A DNA stretch of 64,000 nt, taken from contig LVWS01000033.1 of assembly GCA_002083365.1 (NCBI GenBank), forward strand, positions 248,001 to 312,000, written 5' to 3'. A program made the position numbers and the translations under genes. A model generated the notes under the pieces. That model saw nothing but the letters and a program-made list of their open reading frames with translations. It had not been told where the DNA came from and did no database searches. Numbering within the stretch: the stretch's first letter is position 1; every line of letters starts with the position of its first letter. Positions 50,017-58,796 of this stretch are shown one piece after another. This stretch comes from Nitrospira sp. SG-bin1. Its GTDB lineage: Bacteria; Nitrospirota; Nitrospiria; Nitrospirales; Nitrospiraceae.

Positions 50017-50026
50017 GATCTCCGAT
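50002..50026. promoter_or_regulatory. 25-bp palindrome, probable IscR operator shared by iscR and fdx
   Basis: ATCGGAGA (50002-50009) and TCTCCGAT (50019-50026) are perfect inverted arms with a 9-bp spacer. The site lies between the divergent iscR operon and ferredoxin, 21 bp before the iscR ATG. It covers the fdx -10 box, so a bound dimer would block fdx and probably iscR transcription. A role for IscR is inferred from position and size (Rrf2 sites are about 23-26 bp). Confidence 0.65.
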
Positions 50027-50114
50027 CAATATGGTCGGATTAAGACTAGCATGGAGATTTGAATCGTGTCAATACGTGGTCAGGAATTAACTTGTTTCAG
50101 AAAGGAACAGGCAC

Positions 50115-50531
50115 ATGGGCGGAACGAACCCCTATATTGAAAAAGCCGATTACGAACTTCCCAAGGTCTCCTATTCCGTCACATTCATTCAGCCAAATGG
50201 AAGCTCGACCACCGTTGCGGTTGATCCGGACAAGATTCCCTATGGCGTCACCGGGCTGCCTGGGAGCATTTTAGATATCGCAATGGGCCACGGAGTCGAT
50301 TTGGAGCATGTCTGCGGCGGGGTGTGCGCCTGTTCGACTTGTCACGTCATCGTGAAGCAGGGATTGGAAACTTGCAATGAAGGGACAGACGATGAGTATG
50401 ATCAGTTGGATGAGGCTCCCATGACCACACTCCAGTCCCGCCTGGGATGTCAGTGTGTGCCGAACGGAACAAAGGATGTCATCGTTGAAATTCCAGCCGT
50501 CAATAAAAATCTCGTGCGAGAGGGCCACTGA
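50115..50531 (+). CDS. fdx: [2Fe-2S] ferredoxin of the ISC system
   Basis: 138 residues. The cluster motif is HVCGGVCACSTCHVIV (C-x5-C-x2-C) with the fourth Cys in LGCQCVPNG. FIQPNGSSTTVAVDPDKIPY precedes it. It donates electrons for cluster assembly on IscU. In E. coli fdx is inside the operon between hscA and iscX; here it is alone, transcribed away from iscR. The N-terminal 15 residues (MGGTNPYIEKADYEL) and the tail NKNLVREGH are extra relative to E. coli Fdx (111). Confidence 0.92.
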   Translation: MGGTNPYIEKADYELPKVSYSVTFIQPNGSSTTVAVDPDKIPYGVTGLPGSILDIAMGHGVDLEHVCGGVCACSTCHVIVKQGLETCNEGTDDEYDQLDEAPMTTLQSRLGCQCVPNGTKDVIVEIPAVNKNLVREGH

Positions 50532-50596
50532 TCGGGGAGAGTCTTTGAGCAGGGCTCATCAATGGGCCATTTTGAAGGGATTCTGCCCATCCGCTT

Positions 50597-51301
50597 CTAG
50601 TCGTACGTTTCTATCTTTACTTCCTTGCGGTCGTACCCTTCCTCCATGAAGTACCCACGCAGGGGACGGACGAACGCTTTAGTCCCGCAAATCATGGGAA
50701 CGACTTTGGGCTGTTCTCTTAACAACGGGATGAGCATGGACAAGGTCTTTTCCACGGCTTCCGATTCCCCGTGCTGAGCCACCAACGGGAGATAGCGGAA
50801 GGAAGAATATTGCATCGCCATGGTGAGCCATTCCTGATGGAACAAGACCTCGTCCTCGTTGGGTGCGACGGCAATCAATAGGACGGGAGTTTGAACTTTT
50901 GAAAAAAACATCTGTTTCAGGAGACACCGCATCGGAGCAAGACCGGTATAGCGCGCGATCAACAGCAGTTCTCGGTCGAGTGGTTGAGGGAGGACGAAAT
51001 TACCATAGGGCCCTGACAGGACGACCTCATCTCCTGATCTCAGCCCATACAGATAATTGGAACCCAGTCCGCCGGGAACCCGATCGAATGCCAGCGTCAA
51101 TTCCCCATACGGCGACGAGGGATCGGCCATAGAGTAGGCGCGGTTGAGCGGCGGCTTTGGTCCAACCGGCAGTTTGAGAGAGACCCACTGCCCCGGCTGA
51201 AAAGTGATTCTGCTGGTCTTCGGTTTAATCACGAGCTGGCGGACATGGGGTGTGAGATCGGTGACTGAAAGCACCGTGGCAGGTTGAATGAGCTCCGCCA
51301 T
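50597..51301 (-). CDS. Ferredoxin-NAD(P) reductase-like flavoprotein
   Basis: 234 residues. The FAD domain has NRAYSMADPSSPYGELTLAF (RxYS) and LSGPYGNFVLP; the NAD(P)-binding half has TGLAPMRCLLKQMF and ends with MICGTKAFVRPLRGYFMEEG. The first motif is the FNR-superfamily signature, similar to PyrK/phenol hydroxylase reductases without a C-terminal ferredoxin domain. It lies convergent with fdx, so reduction of that ferredoxin by NAD(P)H is a reasonable guess. The terminal KIETYD is close to the usual FNR end. Confidence 0.85.
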   Translation of the reverse strand: MAELIQPATVLSVTDLTPHVRQLVIKPKTSRITFQPGQWVSLKLPVGPKPPLNRAYSMADPSSPYGELTLAFDRVPGGLGSNYLYGLRSGDEVVLSGPYGNFVLPQPLDRELLLIARYTGLAPMRCLLKQMFFSKVQTPVLLIAVAPNEDEVLFHQEWLTMAMQYSSFRYLPLVAQHGESEAVEKTLSMLIPLLREQPKVVPMICGTKAFVRPLRGYFMEEGYDRKEVKIETYD

Positions 51302-51427
51302 GATTGACTCGCCGCATCGTCATAGCAGAAGCCGTCGGCAGATGGAAGGGCAGGACGATGTACAAGAATTTGGGCAGCATGGTATAGATGCTCATTCGAT
51401 CGTGAGTAAGGAAGGAACGGCACGGTC

Positions 51428-52849
51428 ATGAATCAAGTTCGCGTCCGGTTTGCCCCCAGTCCGACGGGATTTCTCCACATCGGAGGCGTGCGCACGGCTT
51501 TGTTCAATTGGCTCTTCGCGCGCCAGCAACGGGGCGTGTTTATCCTTCGCATCGAAGATACCGATCAAAGTCGCTCGACGGATGAATCGATTCAGGCCAT
51601 CATTCAAGGCATGCAATGGGTCGGGCTCGATTGGGATGAAGGCCCGTTTCGTCAAACAGAGCGAATGGATCTCTACCGCCGCCACGCCATGCAGCTGTTC
51701 GAGACGGGACATGCGTACTGGTGCGTCTGTAAAGCTGAAGAGTTGGAAGCTCGGCGAAAAGAAGCGGAAGCCAAAGGTCTCTCCCCCCGCTACGACGGCC
51801 GCTGCCGCAATTTGGAAATCACAAATCCGCCAAGCGAGGCCGCTCTTCGATTCAAGGCTCCGCAAGAGGGCCAGATCGTGATTGATGACTTGATTAAGGG
51901 CAAGGTTGTTTTCGACAACACCGTCGTGGACGATGTGATCATTCTCAGATCAAACGGCTACCCCACCTATAACTTTTCCGTCGTGGTCGATGATGCCTTG
52001 ATGAGGATCACACACGTTGTGCGCGGAGACGACCATTTGACGAATACACCACGTCAGATTCCGATTTTCGAGGCCCTAGGGTTTGCCGTCCCGCGCTTCG
52101 GACATCTGCCGATGATTTTGGGGTCAGACAAAACTCGGCTCTCCAAGCGCCACGGAGCCACCTCGATCATGGCGTATAAAGACATGGGGTATCTTCCTGA
52201 GGCCATGATCAATTATTTGGTTCGTCTCGGCTGGTCGCACGGAGATCAAGAACTCTTTACTCGTCAGGAGCTGATCGAAAAGTTCTCCTGGGATCACGTA
52301 CAAAAGTCGGCCGCCGTCTTCAATCCGGACAAGTTGCTCTGGATGAATGCCGAATACATCAAGACGAGTCCACCGAGTCAAGTCGCCCGGGCGCTGAGGC
52401 CACACCTCGAACAGGCGGGTTTGAAAGGCGACCTACGCACGGCTTCGGACGAATGGCTTGCACAACTGGTGGTCTTGGTAAGGGAGCGGGCCAAGACGTT
52501 GGTCGATATGGTGGATTGGGTCATGCCTTATTTTGGGCAGGATGCCGAATTGGAAGCGGAGGCAGCCAAGAAATTTCTGACTCCCGCGGTCGCTCCGGTG
52601 CTGCGCAAGCTCCTGTCGCGCTTCGAAGCGTTTCCCAGTTTTAGCAAACCGAGTTGGGAGGAAAGTTTCAAAAAATTGGTCGAAGAAGAGGGCATCAAGA
52701 TGGGCGTGTTGGCCCAACCTATTCGTGTGGCGCTCACCGGTCGCGCTGCAAGCCCCGGTCTGTTTGAAGTCATGGAAGTGCTCGGCCGGGAACGGACCTT
52801 ACATCGGTTACGAATGGGCATTGGCCGCGCTGAAGCCGGTCAGGCTTGA
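51428..52849 (+). CDS. gltX: Glutamyl-tRNA synthetase
   Basis: 473 residues. Charges tRNA-Glu with glutamate. The HIGH motif is FAPSPTGFLHIGGVRTALFN and the KMSKS-equivalent is SDKTRLSKRHGATSIMAYKD. The anticodon-binding cage of the class Ib bacterial enzyme fills the C-terminal half. Because a separate glnS is present (56445-58151), this GluRS is likely discriminating rather than charging tRNA-Gln. Two tRNA-Gln genes follow 37 nt after the stop. The ATG at 51428 has GAAGGAAC upstream. Confidence 0.96.
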   Translation: MNQVRVRFAPSPTGFLHIGGVRTALFNWLFARQQRGVFILRIEDTDQSRSTDESIQAIIQGMQWVGLDWDEGPFRQTERMDLYRRHAMQLFETGHAYWCVCKAEELEARRKEAEAKGLSPRYDGRCRNLEITNPPSEAALRFKAPQEGQIVIDDLIKGKVVFDNTVVDDVIILRSNGYPTYNFSVVVDDALMRITHVVRGDDHLTNTPRQIPIFEALGFAVPRFGHLPMILGSDKTRLSKRHGATSIMAYKDMGYLPEAMINYLVRLGWSHGDQELFTRQELIEKFSWDHVQKSAAVFNPDKLLWMNAEYIKTSPPSQVARALRPHLEQAGLKGDLRTASDEWLAQLVVLVRERAKTLVDMVDWVMPYFGQDAELEAEAAKKFLTPAVAPVLRKLLSRFEAFPSFSKPSWEESFKKLVEEEGIKMGVLAQPIRVALTGRAASPGLFEVMEVLGRERTLHRLRMGIGRAEAGQA

Positions 52850-52885
52850 CGGATTGTGCGGTCCTATATTACGTTGAACCTCGGT

Positions 52886-52959
52886 TGGGGGATCGTCTAG
52901 CGGTAGGACGTCAGTCTCTGGATCTGACTACCTAGGTTCGATTCCTAGTCCCCCAGCCA
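52886..52959 (+). tRNA. tRNA-Gln (CUG anticodon)
   Basis: A 74-nt cloverleaf including the encoded CCA. The acceptor stem TGGGGGA/TCCCCCA is perfect, the discriminator base is G, and the T arm is CCTAGGTTCGATTCCTAGT. The anticodon loop reads CTCTGGA, so the anticodon is CUG. The innermost anticodon-stem pair (31-39) is T-T, unlike the perfect pair in the next tRNA. Confidence 0.9.
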
Positions 52960-53007
52960 ATTTATCTTTCTCAGCCCTTACCGTCAGTGGTTTTTTTCGT
53001 ACCGCGC

Positions 53008-53081
53008 TGGGGGATCGTCTAGCGGTAGGACGCCGGCCTTTGGAGCCGGCTACCTAGGTTCGATTCCTAGTCCCCCAGCCA
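53008..53081 (+). tRNA. tRNA-Gln (UUG anticodon)
   Basis: A 74-nt cloverleaf with CCA. It is identical to the preceding tRNA except in the anticodon arm, where CCGGC/GCCGG encloses loop CTTTGGA, giving anticodon UUG. The two genes are 48 nt apart and presumably co-transcribed. Together they read both glutamine codons. Confidence 0.94.
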
Positions 53082-53561
53082 CCTTTCTCCCATTCTCATT
53101 CGCGAGCTTCTGAGAAGCAGCTGTGGAAAGAGACTGTTACCCGCTCGAGTCAAAAATCTTCAAGATGAATTGAATCTGGTAATTAGACGGGTACAATTCC
53201 TGTAGAAAATGAAGTGGCTGATCTTTTTAGTCTATATGGCATGATAGATAGAGGGTTCTGAGAGATGCGAGACGCCTTGGCCTATACCTTGGCAATTAAG
53301 GAGATCGGTATGCACAATTCAAATCCCGACTCCTTCGAGGCATTGTAACAGCGGTGTGGTAATTAGTCCTAAGTAAATGAGTGTTAAGCTCACTAGCGCA
53401 GAAAGTACGTTTCTCGATCTTGCGAATATGAAAGACGTGGTGACTTTTCCAGACTGGTATTCTTTCTTTTTTGGTTTTTGCTGATTTTTGTGATTGGCGT
53501 TGCAATCGTGTATGCAACCTGGAGAGAGGTGAAGTTTTTCGTTGATCCCTCTGCCGATATG
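53082..53561. other. AT-richer gene-poor stretch
   Basis: No convincing gene is seen in these 480 bp; open frames are short, cross strands and lack Shine-Dalgarno sites. Base composition is more AT-rich than the neighbours, which suggests decayed or acquired DNA downstream of the tRNA genes. Confidence 0.4.
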
Positions 53562-54155
53562 CTATTCGTAGGCACTAATCTTACGCTCAAGAAGCTCATT
53601 GGCTGTAGCGCGCAGAAGTCGAGCATCTGTTGAGTTTCTTTGATGCCGCCGATCAGAAAGCCTGCAATGGGTGACTATGAGAGGATGCGGCTCGCATTGC
53701 ATGGACTCAGTGAAAGAGCATCGAGACGACACCGTCTTTTGTGATCTTCGCGATAAACGGTTTCGAGTGTTTTTTAGGAACCGTGTGATTCTTGGGAGTG
53801 CTTTGACGAAAATCCGAGCCATTTCTTCGCCCTGCAGATCGCCTGATGTCAGAATAAATGCCGCGACGCCAGCCTTCATGAGCGTCAGTCGTTCCACTTG
53901 TCGATATCGGATGCGGTGATCTTTGGTGAGGACGATCCAACCGCGTTGTCCAACCTCTGCAAGCCAGGCTTCATCTTTTGCATCGGGTGGAAAGTGATCG
54001 TCGTGGATATGGAGGGTGGCACCGGCCTGGCGGAGGGCAGTAGCAACGCGCTTCTTTCCCAGAGAACGGTCGAGAAAGAAGATGGGTGGTTCAGGCGGCT
54101 TCGACGGAGAGCTCACACCTGATGGCTTCTTCAATTTCGAGCCGCCGTCGTCCAT
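53562..54155 (-). CDS. PIN-like toxin (DUF5615 type) with a read-through C-terminus
   Basis: 197 residues in the open frame; the family is usually about 110-130. The PIN-like core is PPIFFLDRSLGKKRVATALR, then HDDHFPPDAKDEAWL and VLTKDHRIRYRQVE, with acidic residues (FLDR, DD, DEAW, KDHR) of the Mut7-C/DUF5615 RNase-like fold. The last 60 or so residues (from about 140) look unlike any protein. They run through a decayed copy of an adh segment in another frame, so the original stop was probably lost. The start is uncertain; a GTG at 54116 would give 184 residues. It overlaps the antitoxin gene. Confidence 0.65.
   Translation of the reverse strand: MDDGGSKLKKPSGVSSPSKPPEPPIFFLDRSLGKKRVATALRQAGATLHIHDDHFPPDAKDEAWLAEVGQRGWIVLTKDHRIRYRQVERLTLMKAGVAAFILTSGDLQGEEMARIFVKALPRITRFLKNTRNRLSRRSQKTVSSRCSFTESMQCEPHPLIVTHCRLSDRRHQRNSTDARLLRATANELLERKISAYE
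53610..53665 (-). pseudogene. 56-bp decayed copy of part of the neighbouring alcohol dehydrogenase gene
   Basis: The sequence at 53610-53665 matches 55022-55077 inside the adh gene at 48 of 56 positions by my hand alignment. In the adh-like frame it reads FLIGGIKETQQMLDFCA, versus SLIGGIKETQKMLDFCA in the intact gene. It lies inside the 3' part of the toxin frame but in a different reading frame. A partial duplication or a second, lost adh gene could explain it. Confidence 0.75.
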
Positions 54156-54810
54156 AGTCTTCTGCTAAGTCGTCCATAGACTCACCGGCCTTGTAGCGTT
54201 CGGCAATCACCGCCGTGGGAATGCCGGTGCCTGCAAGCACAGGCCGGCCGAATGAGATGTGTGGGTCGATGACGACGATTCTAGGCTCTCCATGGAGGTC
54301 CCGTTTTCGTGTGAATGGGTATAGTCTGATGGGGATACCCTTGAAGTCCCGCTCAATGCGCTGGAGGTGTGCCTGGAGGATTTCTTGGATGGCCAATTGT
54401 CCCTCCTGGGAAATATTGATCAATTGGCTGAATTTCTTAATGAAGAGGTTCAGTCCATCAGTCACGAATTCTTGATCAGCCAAAGGATGTCTCGATGGAA
54501 ATTGTTTTGCCAGGTAGTTCATGGCAGTTCGGACTTTTTCTAATGGGATGTCATGCTTGCGACGAATAGCGTCTAGGACGTGAATTTCCACCAGATTCAT
54601 GAACGAAAGCAACTTGGTTGTTGGATCGGGAACTTGGATGATCGGTTTTGAGAAGCGAACACCAGCTGTACTGCGGTAGTGACGGCCAGAGACCCAGTCT
54701 CGTATTGTCGTGCGCGGAATGCGTAGATAATGCGCGGCTTCCATGACGCCATACGAGGGGATTTCGCGTGGATCAAAATGCTTATCGACGGTAGTGGCCT
54801 TATGCTTCAT
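54091..54810 (-). CDS. DUF433-type antitoxin with N-terminal HTH
   Basis: 239 residues, long for the DUF433 family (about 75-100 for the minimal domain). Residues 17-60 form a MerR/excisionase-like HTH (YGVMEAAHYLRIPRTTIRDW). The C-terminal 75 residues are the DUF433 domain: VVIDPHISFGRPVLAGTGIP, then VIAERYKAGESMDDLAEDYG. The middle is a helical linker (HDIPLEKVRTAMNYLAKQFP). DUF433 proteins pair with DUF5615 PIN-like toxins, exactly as here, where the toxin gene starts inside this gene's 3' end. It should bind and repress its own promoter. Confidence 0.85.
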   Translation of the reverse strand: MKHKATTVDKHFDPREIPSYGVMEAAHYLRIPRTTIRDWVSGRHYRSTAGVRFSKPIIQVPDPTTKLLSFMNLVEIHVLDAIRRKHDIPLEKVRTAMNYLAKQFPSRHPLADQEFVTDGLNLFIKKFSQLINISQEGQLAIQEILQAHLQRIERDFKGIPIRLYPFTRKRDLHGEPRIVVIDPHISFGRPVLAGTGIPTAVIAERYKAGESMDDLAEDYGRRRLEIEEAIRCELSVEAA

Positions 54811-54897
54811 GGTTCGAACAGCACTGTAGACCCGTCTATATTGTTGGTCAAGTGACGCATAGAAGTTGGGAAACTGTCTCTGGGTTCCTGCCGTTCG

Positions 54898-55941
54898 TTA
54901 TTTCAATGAGCTCATGTCGATGACGAACCGGTACCGCACGTCGCCGCGGAGGACCCGCTCATAGGCTTCGTTGACCTGTTGGATTGGAATGACCTCCACA
55001 TCCGACTCGATTCGATGCTGTGCGCAGAAGTCGAGCATTTTTTGCGTTTCTTTGATCCCCCCGATCAGGGAGCCGGCCAGACGCCGTCGCTTGAAAATGA
55101 GCGAGAACGCCTGAATGGGGGTCGGCGTTTCGGGCGCCCCCACGAGGATCATGGTGCCGTCCGTCTTGAGGAGATTCAAATAGGCGTTGTAATCGTGGGG
55201 TGCGGAGATCGTGTCGAGGATGTAGTGGAAGTATCCTTGGAGCTTGGTAAAGGACCGACTGTCGGATGTCACGACAAAGTTCGCGGCTCCCAACCGCTTC
55301 GCGTCACCCCGTTTACTCTCCGAGGTGCTCAACACCGTGACTTCGGTTCCCATCGCTTTGGCGATTTTCACCGCCATGTGGCCGAGGCCCCCGAGGCCGA
55401 CGACGGCGAGTTTGTGATAGCGCCCCACGCCCCACTGGCGGAGAGGGGAGTAGGTCGTAATTCCGGCACAGAGCAGCGGTGCCGCTCCCGTCAGTGAGAG
55501 CGCCGAAGGAATCCGGAGCACATAGTTCTGATCCACGACGATGTGAGACGAGTAGCCGCCCTGCGTGATCTGGCCGGTCCCATCCTGTCCACTGTAGGTC
55601 CAGACGGTGCCGCCGTCGCAATACTGTTCCAGGCCCTCGCGGCACGCGGTACAGGTTCGACAGGAATCTACGAAGCAGCCGACGCCGGCCCGATCACCGA
55701 CCTTGAAGGCTGTCACAGCCGTGCCGACTTGTGCGACGGTTCCGACGATTTCGTGGCCGGGTACCATGGGGAATAGAGAGATGCCCCATTCATTCCGGGC
55801 CTGATGGATGTCGGAATGACAGATGCCGCAATGCGAGATCGCGATCAAGACATCGTGTGGGCCGACGTCGCGCCGTTCGAAGGAAAACGGCTGCAATCTT
55901 TCTTTGGAAGCCATCGCCGCATAACCTTTGGTCGCGAACAT
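54898..55941 (-). CDS. Zinc-dependent alcohol dehydrogenase (NADPH-type, CAD/YahK-like)
   Basis: 347 residues from the ATG at 55941 (GAGGGAG upstream); a longer frame has no family sequence. Catalytic zinc ligands are in SHCGICHSDIHQARNEWG (Cys and the following His-Glu) and VPGHEIVGTV. Structural zinc is bound by CFVDSCRTCTACREGLEQYC, with four Cys. The NAD(P) fold has GLGGLGHMAVKIAKAMG. The MLLVGAPETP region and the short length point to the cinnamyl-alcohol-dehydrogenase/YahK branch, which reduces aldehydes with NADPH. A decayed partial copy lies downstream at 53610-53665. Confidence 0.94.
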   Translation of the reverse strand: MFATKGYAAMASKERLQPFSFERRDVGPHDVLIAISHCGICHSDIHQARNEWGISLFPMVPGHEIVGTVAQVGTAVTAFKVGDRAGVGCFVDSCRTCTACREGLEQYCDGGTVWTYSGQDGTGQITQGGYSSHIVVDQNYVLRIPSALSLTGAAPLLCAGITTYSPLRQWGVGRYHKLAVVGLGGLGHMAVKIAKAMGTEVTVLSTSESKRGDAKRLGAANFVVTSDSRSFTKLQGYFHYILDTISAPHDYNAYLNLLKTDGTMILVGAPETPTPIQAFSLIFKRRRLAGSLIGGIKETQKMLDFCAQHRIESDVEVIPIQQVNEAYERVLRGDVRYRFVIDMSSLK

Positions 55942-56138
55942 AGTTTCGACTCCCTCGGTAGGACGTGAGCAAGAATCTGACCTTAGCAAGTTCACACCAA
56001 CTTGCCAATAGTGAAGAAATCGGACCCTGCCATGGACAGTATCTTCGATCACAGTGCGGAGCCCATGCGCATCAGCGTTGCGGGATGGCACATGATCCTG
56101 TCGCTGCAGGAAGCGGGCGAGGAGCCGACGTGACGGCC

Positions 56139-56342
56139 TTAGCTCTTGGTAGAGCCCTCACTCCGATGCGTGTCCGGAGAGGATTCGGAGATGACGATCT
56201 CAGCCGTGAGCGGCGGGCCTGGGATGCGGTATTGTTCGGCGGCCCACGTTCCAAGATCCGTGAGTTGACAGCGCTCGGAACAGAATGGACGCCAGGGGTT
56301 TACTTCCCACGTCGTGGGCTGATGGCACAGCGGGCAAATCAT
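56139..56342 (-). CDS. yacG: YacG-type zinc protein (DNA gyrase inhibitor)
   Basis: 67 residues. ICPLCHQPTTWEVNPWRPFC, then SERCQLTDLGTWAAEQYRIP is the YacG pattern, with two CxxC-type knuckles (CPLC and CSERC) binding zinc and a WxxE..Y tail. YacG binds GyrB and blocks DNA binding in E. coli. It is isolated here between adh and glnS; in E. coli it sits beside coaE and zapD. Start is the ATG at 56342, with no clear Shine-Dalgarno. Confidence 0.88.
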   Translation of the reverse strand: MICPLCHQPTTWEVNPWRPFCSERCQLTDLGTWAAEQYRIPGPPLTAEIVISESSPDTHRSEGSTKS

Positions 56343-56444
56343 GAAATAAGTGTACTGCCGGATTCGAGTGAAGTACAGCCGTGGAACGTAGCTTGATCTG
56401 AGACACGGACGTGACGGTCTCAGGTTGTGACCCCTGAGCGAATG

Positions 56445-58151
56445 TCAGCGTCGGGACGTTTGCTGGGCTTTCTCAACCTTGGCCCAGGCATCTTTAAGCG
56501 ACACCGTTCGGTTGAAAATGAGCGCCTCGGGGGATGAGTCGGGATCGACACAAAAGTACCCCTGACGTTCGAATTGGAAGCGGGTACCGGGTGCGGCGGA
56601 GCGCAGGCTCGGCTCCACCACGCAGCCGGTGAGGGACTCCAATGACTGAGGGTTCAAGGACCGAGTCCAGTCTTGATCAGCCGGCGGTTTGGTCTGGTCA
56701 CTGAGCAGAAGGGGGTGATAGAGCCGGATGGCTGCAGCGGCGGCATGGGATGCCGATACCCAATGGATGGTGGCTTTCACCTTGCGTTGTTCTTGGGACG
56801 ATCCGCTTTTTGTCTCCGGATCGTAGGTGCAATGGAGTTCGACGATCGCACCGGTCTGAGGATCTTTCGTCGCGCCCACACACTTGATGATGTACCCGTA
56901 GCGCAATCGGACTTCCCGGCCGGGCGCGAGACGGTAGAACTGTTTCGGGGGGTCTTCCCGGAAATCATCCTGTTCGATATAGAGTGTCTTCGAGAAGGGA
57001 ACTTTTCTTGTGCCCGCCGAGCTATCTTCCGGATTGTTCACGGCCTCGAGCTCTTCAACGACCCCTTCCGGATAGTTGTCCAGCATCACCTTCAACGGTC
57101 GGAGTACCGCCATCACGCGCGGTGATCGTTTGTTCAAATCCTCCCGGATGAAGTGTTCGAGCAGCTGCGCCTCGACGGTCGCGTCGCGCTTCGCGACGCC
57201 GATATGTTCGCAAAAAGCCCGAATCGCTTCGGGCGTCACTCCTCGGCGACGGAGGCCTTTCAAGGTGGGAAGACGCGGATCATCCCAGCCGGCCACCAGT
57301 TTCTTGCCGACCAGTTCAAGCAACTTGCGCTTACTCATCACGGTGGAGGTCAGATTCAATCGGGCGAACTCGATTTGCTGCGGACGGTGGGGAGCGTCGG
57401 TCTCGGCCACGACCCAATCGTAGAGCGGACGGTGATCTTCAAATTCCAGCGTGCAGATGGAGTGCGTGACTCCTTCGATGGCATCGGACAAGGGGTGTGC
57501 GAAGTCATACGCGGGATAGATGCACCACGCGGTGCCGGTCCGATAGTGGGCGGCATGCCGGATGCGATAGAGGATCGGATCCCGCAAATTGATGTTGGGG
57601 GAAGCCATGTCGATTTTCGCGCGCAGGACATGGGCGCCGTCGGCAAACTCACCGGCTCGCATGCGCGCGAAGAGTTCCAGATTCTCGTCGACGGAGCGCG
57701 TGCGATAAGGACTGTTCCGGCCAGGTTCGGTGAGCGTGCCCCGGTGTTCACGGATTTGATCCGCCGTAAGACTATCGACGTAGGCTTTGCCTTTTTTGAC
57801 CAATACCACCGCGAAGGCATAGAGCCGCTCGAAATAATCCGACGCATGGAACATCTTGTCATGCCACTCGAATCCCAGCCATCGGATATCTTCCTGTATG
57901 GCGGCAACATACTCCAGGTCTTCGGTGGTGGGATTCGTATCATCGAATCTCAGGTGGCAGATCCCTCCGGGAGTCTCGTTGGCGATCCCAAAATTGAGCA
58001 CGATGGATTTGGCGTGGCCGATATGGAGATATCCATTGGGCTCAGGAGGAAATCGTGTGACCACGCGTCCTCCATGCTTGCCCGACGCACGGTCGGCCGT
58101 CACGAGATCCCGAATGAAATTCGACGCGGCTGAGGATTCCGGTGTGTTCAT
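56445..58151 (-). CDS. glnS: Glutaminyl-tRNA synthetase
   Basis: 568 residues. It charges tRNA-Gln directly. The HIGH motif is FPPEPNGYLHIGHAKSIVLN and the KMSKS equivalent is STVMSKRKLLELV. The catalytic domain is followed by the anticodon-binding beta barrels (RLAPGREVRLRYGYIIKCVG, VSASHAAAAAIRLYHPLLLS). In bacteria outside the proteobacteria and Deinococcus group, direct GlnRS is acquired from others; together with gltX and both tRNA-Gln genes, no GatCAB amidotransferase is needed for Gln. The stop at 56445 gives the normal family length. Confidence 0.95.
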   Translation of the reverse strand: MNTPESSAASNFIRDLVTADRASGKHGGRVVTRFPPEPNGYLHIGHAKSIVLNFGIANETPGGICHLRFDDTNPTTEDLEYVAAIQEDIRWLGFEWHDKMFHASDYFERLYAFAVVLVKKGKAYVDSLTADQIREHRGTLTEPGRNSPYRTRSVDENLELFARMRAGEFADGAHVLRAKIDMASPNINLRDPILYRIRHAAHYRTGTAWCIYPAYDFAHPLSDAIEGVTHSICTLEFEDHRPLYDWVVAETDAPHRPQQIEFARLNLTSTVMSKRKLLELVGKKLVAGWDDPRLPTLKGLRRRGVTPEAIRAFCEHIGVAKRDATVEAQLLEHFIREDLNKRSPRVMAVLRPLKVMLDNYPEGVVEELEAVNNPEDSSAGTRKVPFSKTLYIEQDDFREDPPKQFYRLAPGREVRLRYGYIIKCVGATKDPQTGAIVELHCTYDPETKSGSSQEQRKVKATIHWVSASHAAAAAIRLYHPLLLSDQTKPPADQDWTRSLNPQSLESLTGCVVEPSLRSAAPGTRFQFERQGYFCVDPDSSPEALIFNRTVSLKDAWAKVEKAQQTSRR

Positions 58152-58247
58152 GGAATCTTGTGAGAACGTCTTGGCGTGATCATATGCGGATGACGGGTCC
58201 AGGCTGCAGTTCTACCATAGACGGGCGGACAGGAGGAATGGGGACGG

Positions 58248-58679
58248 CTAGACGGATGGTTCGGGAGCGGAAGGGGTCGACGTCGATGTTGACATGACAT
58301 TGAAATCTTTTTGGGCGATGAGATGGCCGTCCATGCGCAGTCGGAATTCATACCGCCCCGGCGCGGGGAAAATCAACAGGGGAATGTTGATTCCAAAATC
58401 TGATATCTGGAGGCGATCGTCGATCTCGATGTTCGGAAGCGTCGCCCGACAGACCAGTTGCTCCGTGTTGAGGTACATCAAGTCGATATCAAAATGGTAC
58501 GGGCCCTCGGCATCGGTCAGGCAGAAGTAGAGCCCCATCTGCTGATGCTGGAACGGGAAGGCGGCGGCCTGCAGATGGGTAAAGATGCCGATCAAGCTTT
58601 TCTTTTTCGTGAGGCTGTCCTCGATGACTTGGTCGCACACGAGAAAGGCTTGGACCGTCGGCGTGGGGAGGTCAGTCAT
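58248..58679 (-). CDS. Conserved hypothetical protein (DUF6941-like)
   Basis: 143 residues from the ATG at 58679. VQAFLVCDQVIEDSLTKKKS, then LIGIFTHLQAAAFPFQHQQM and ISDFGINIPLLIFPAPGRYE form a beta-rich domain seen in many environmental bacteria and, as I recall it, named DUF6941. No signal peptide, transmembrane helix or catalytic motif is visible. The C-terminal tail is Ser/Thr/Pro-rich. No neighbour gives a clue to function. Confidence 0.6.
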   Translation of the reverse strand: MTDLPTPTVQAFLVCDQVIEDSLTKKKSLIGIFTHLQAAAFPFQHQQMGLYFCLTDAEGPYHFDIDLMYLNTEQLVCRATLPNIEIDDRLQISDFGINIPLLIFPAPGRYEFRLRMDGHLIAQKDFNVMSTSTSTPSAPEPSV

Positions 58680-58796
58680 GTTTCGTATTGTAGGAAAAGG
58701 TGAGATAACGGTAAAACGGTTCTCGTTTTTTTGCAAAGGCGATGATGAGTGTCTGCAGTGTACTCGAGAAGTCGAGTCGTGGGAAACGAAATAAGA

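Noticed and set aside
53393..53626. 77-codon minus-strand frame starting LDFCA-like
   Set aside because: Its first residues come from the decayed adh copy and the rest has no protein character or Shine-Dalgarno.
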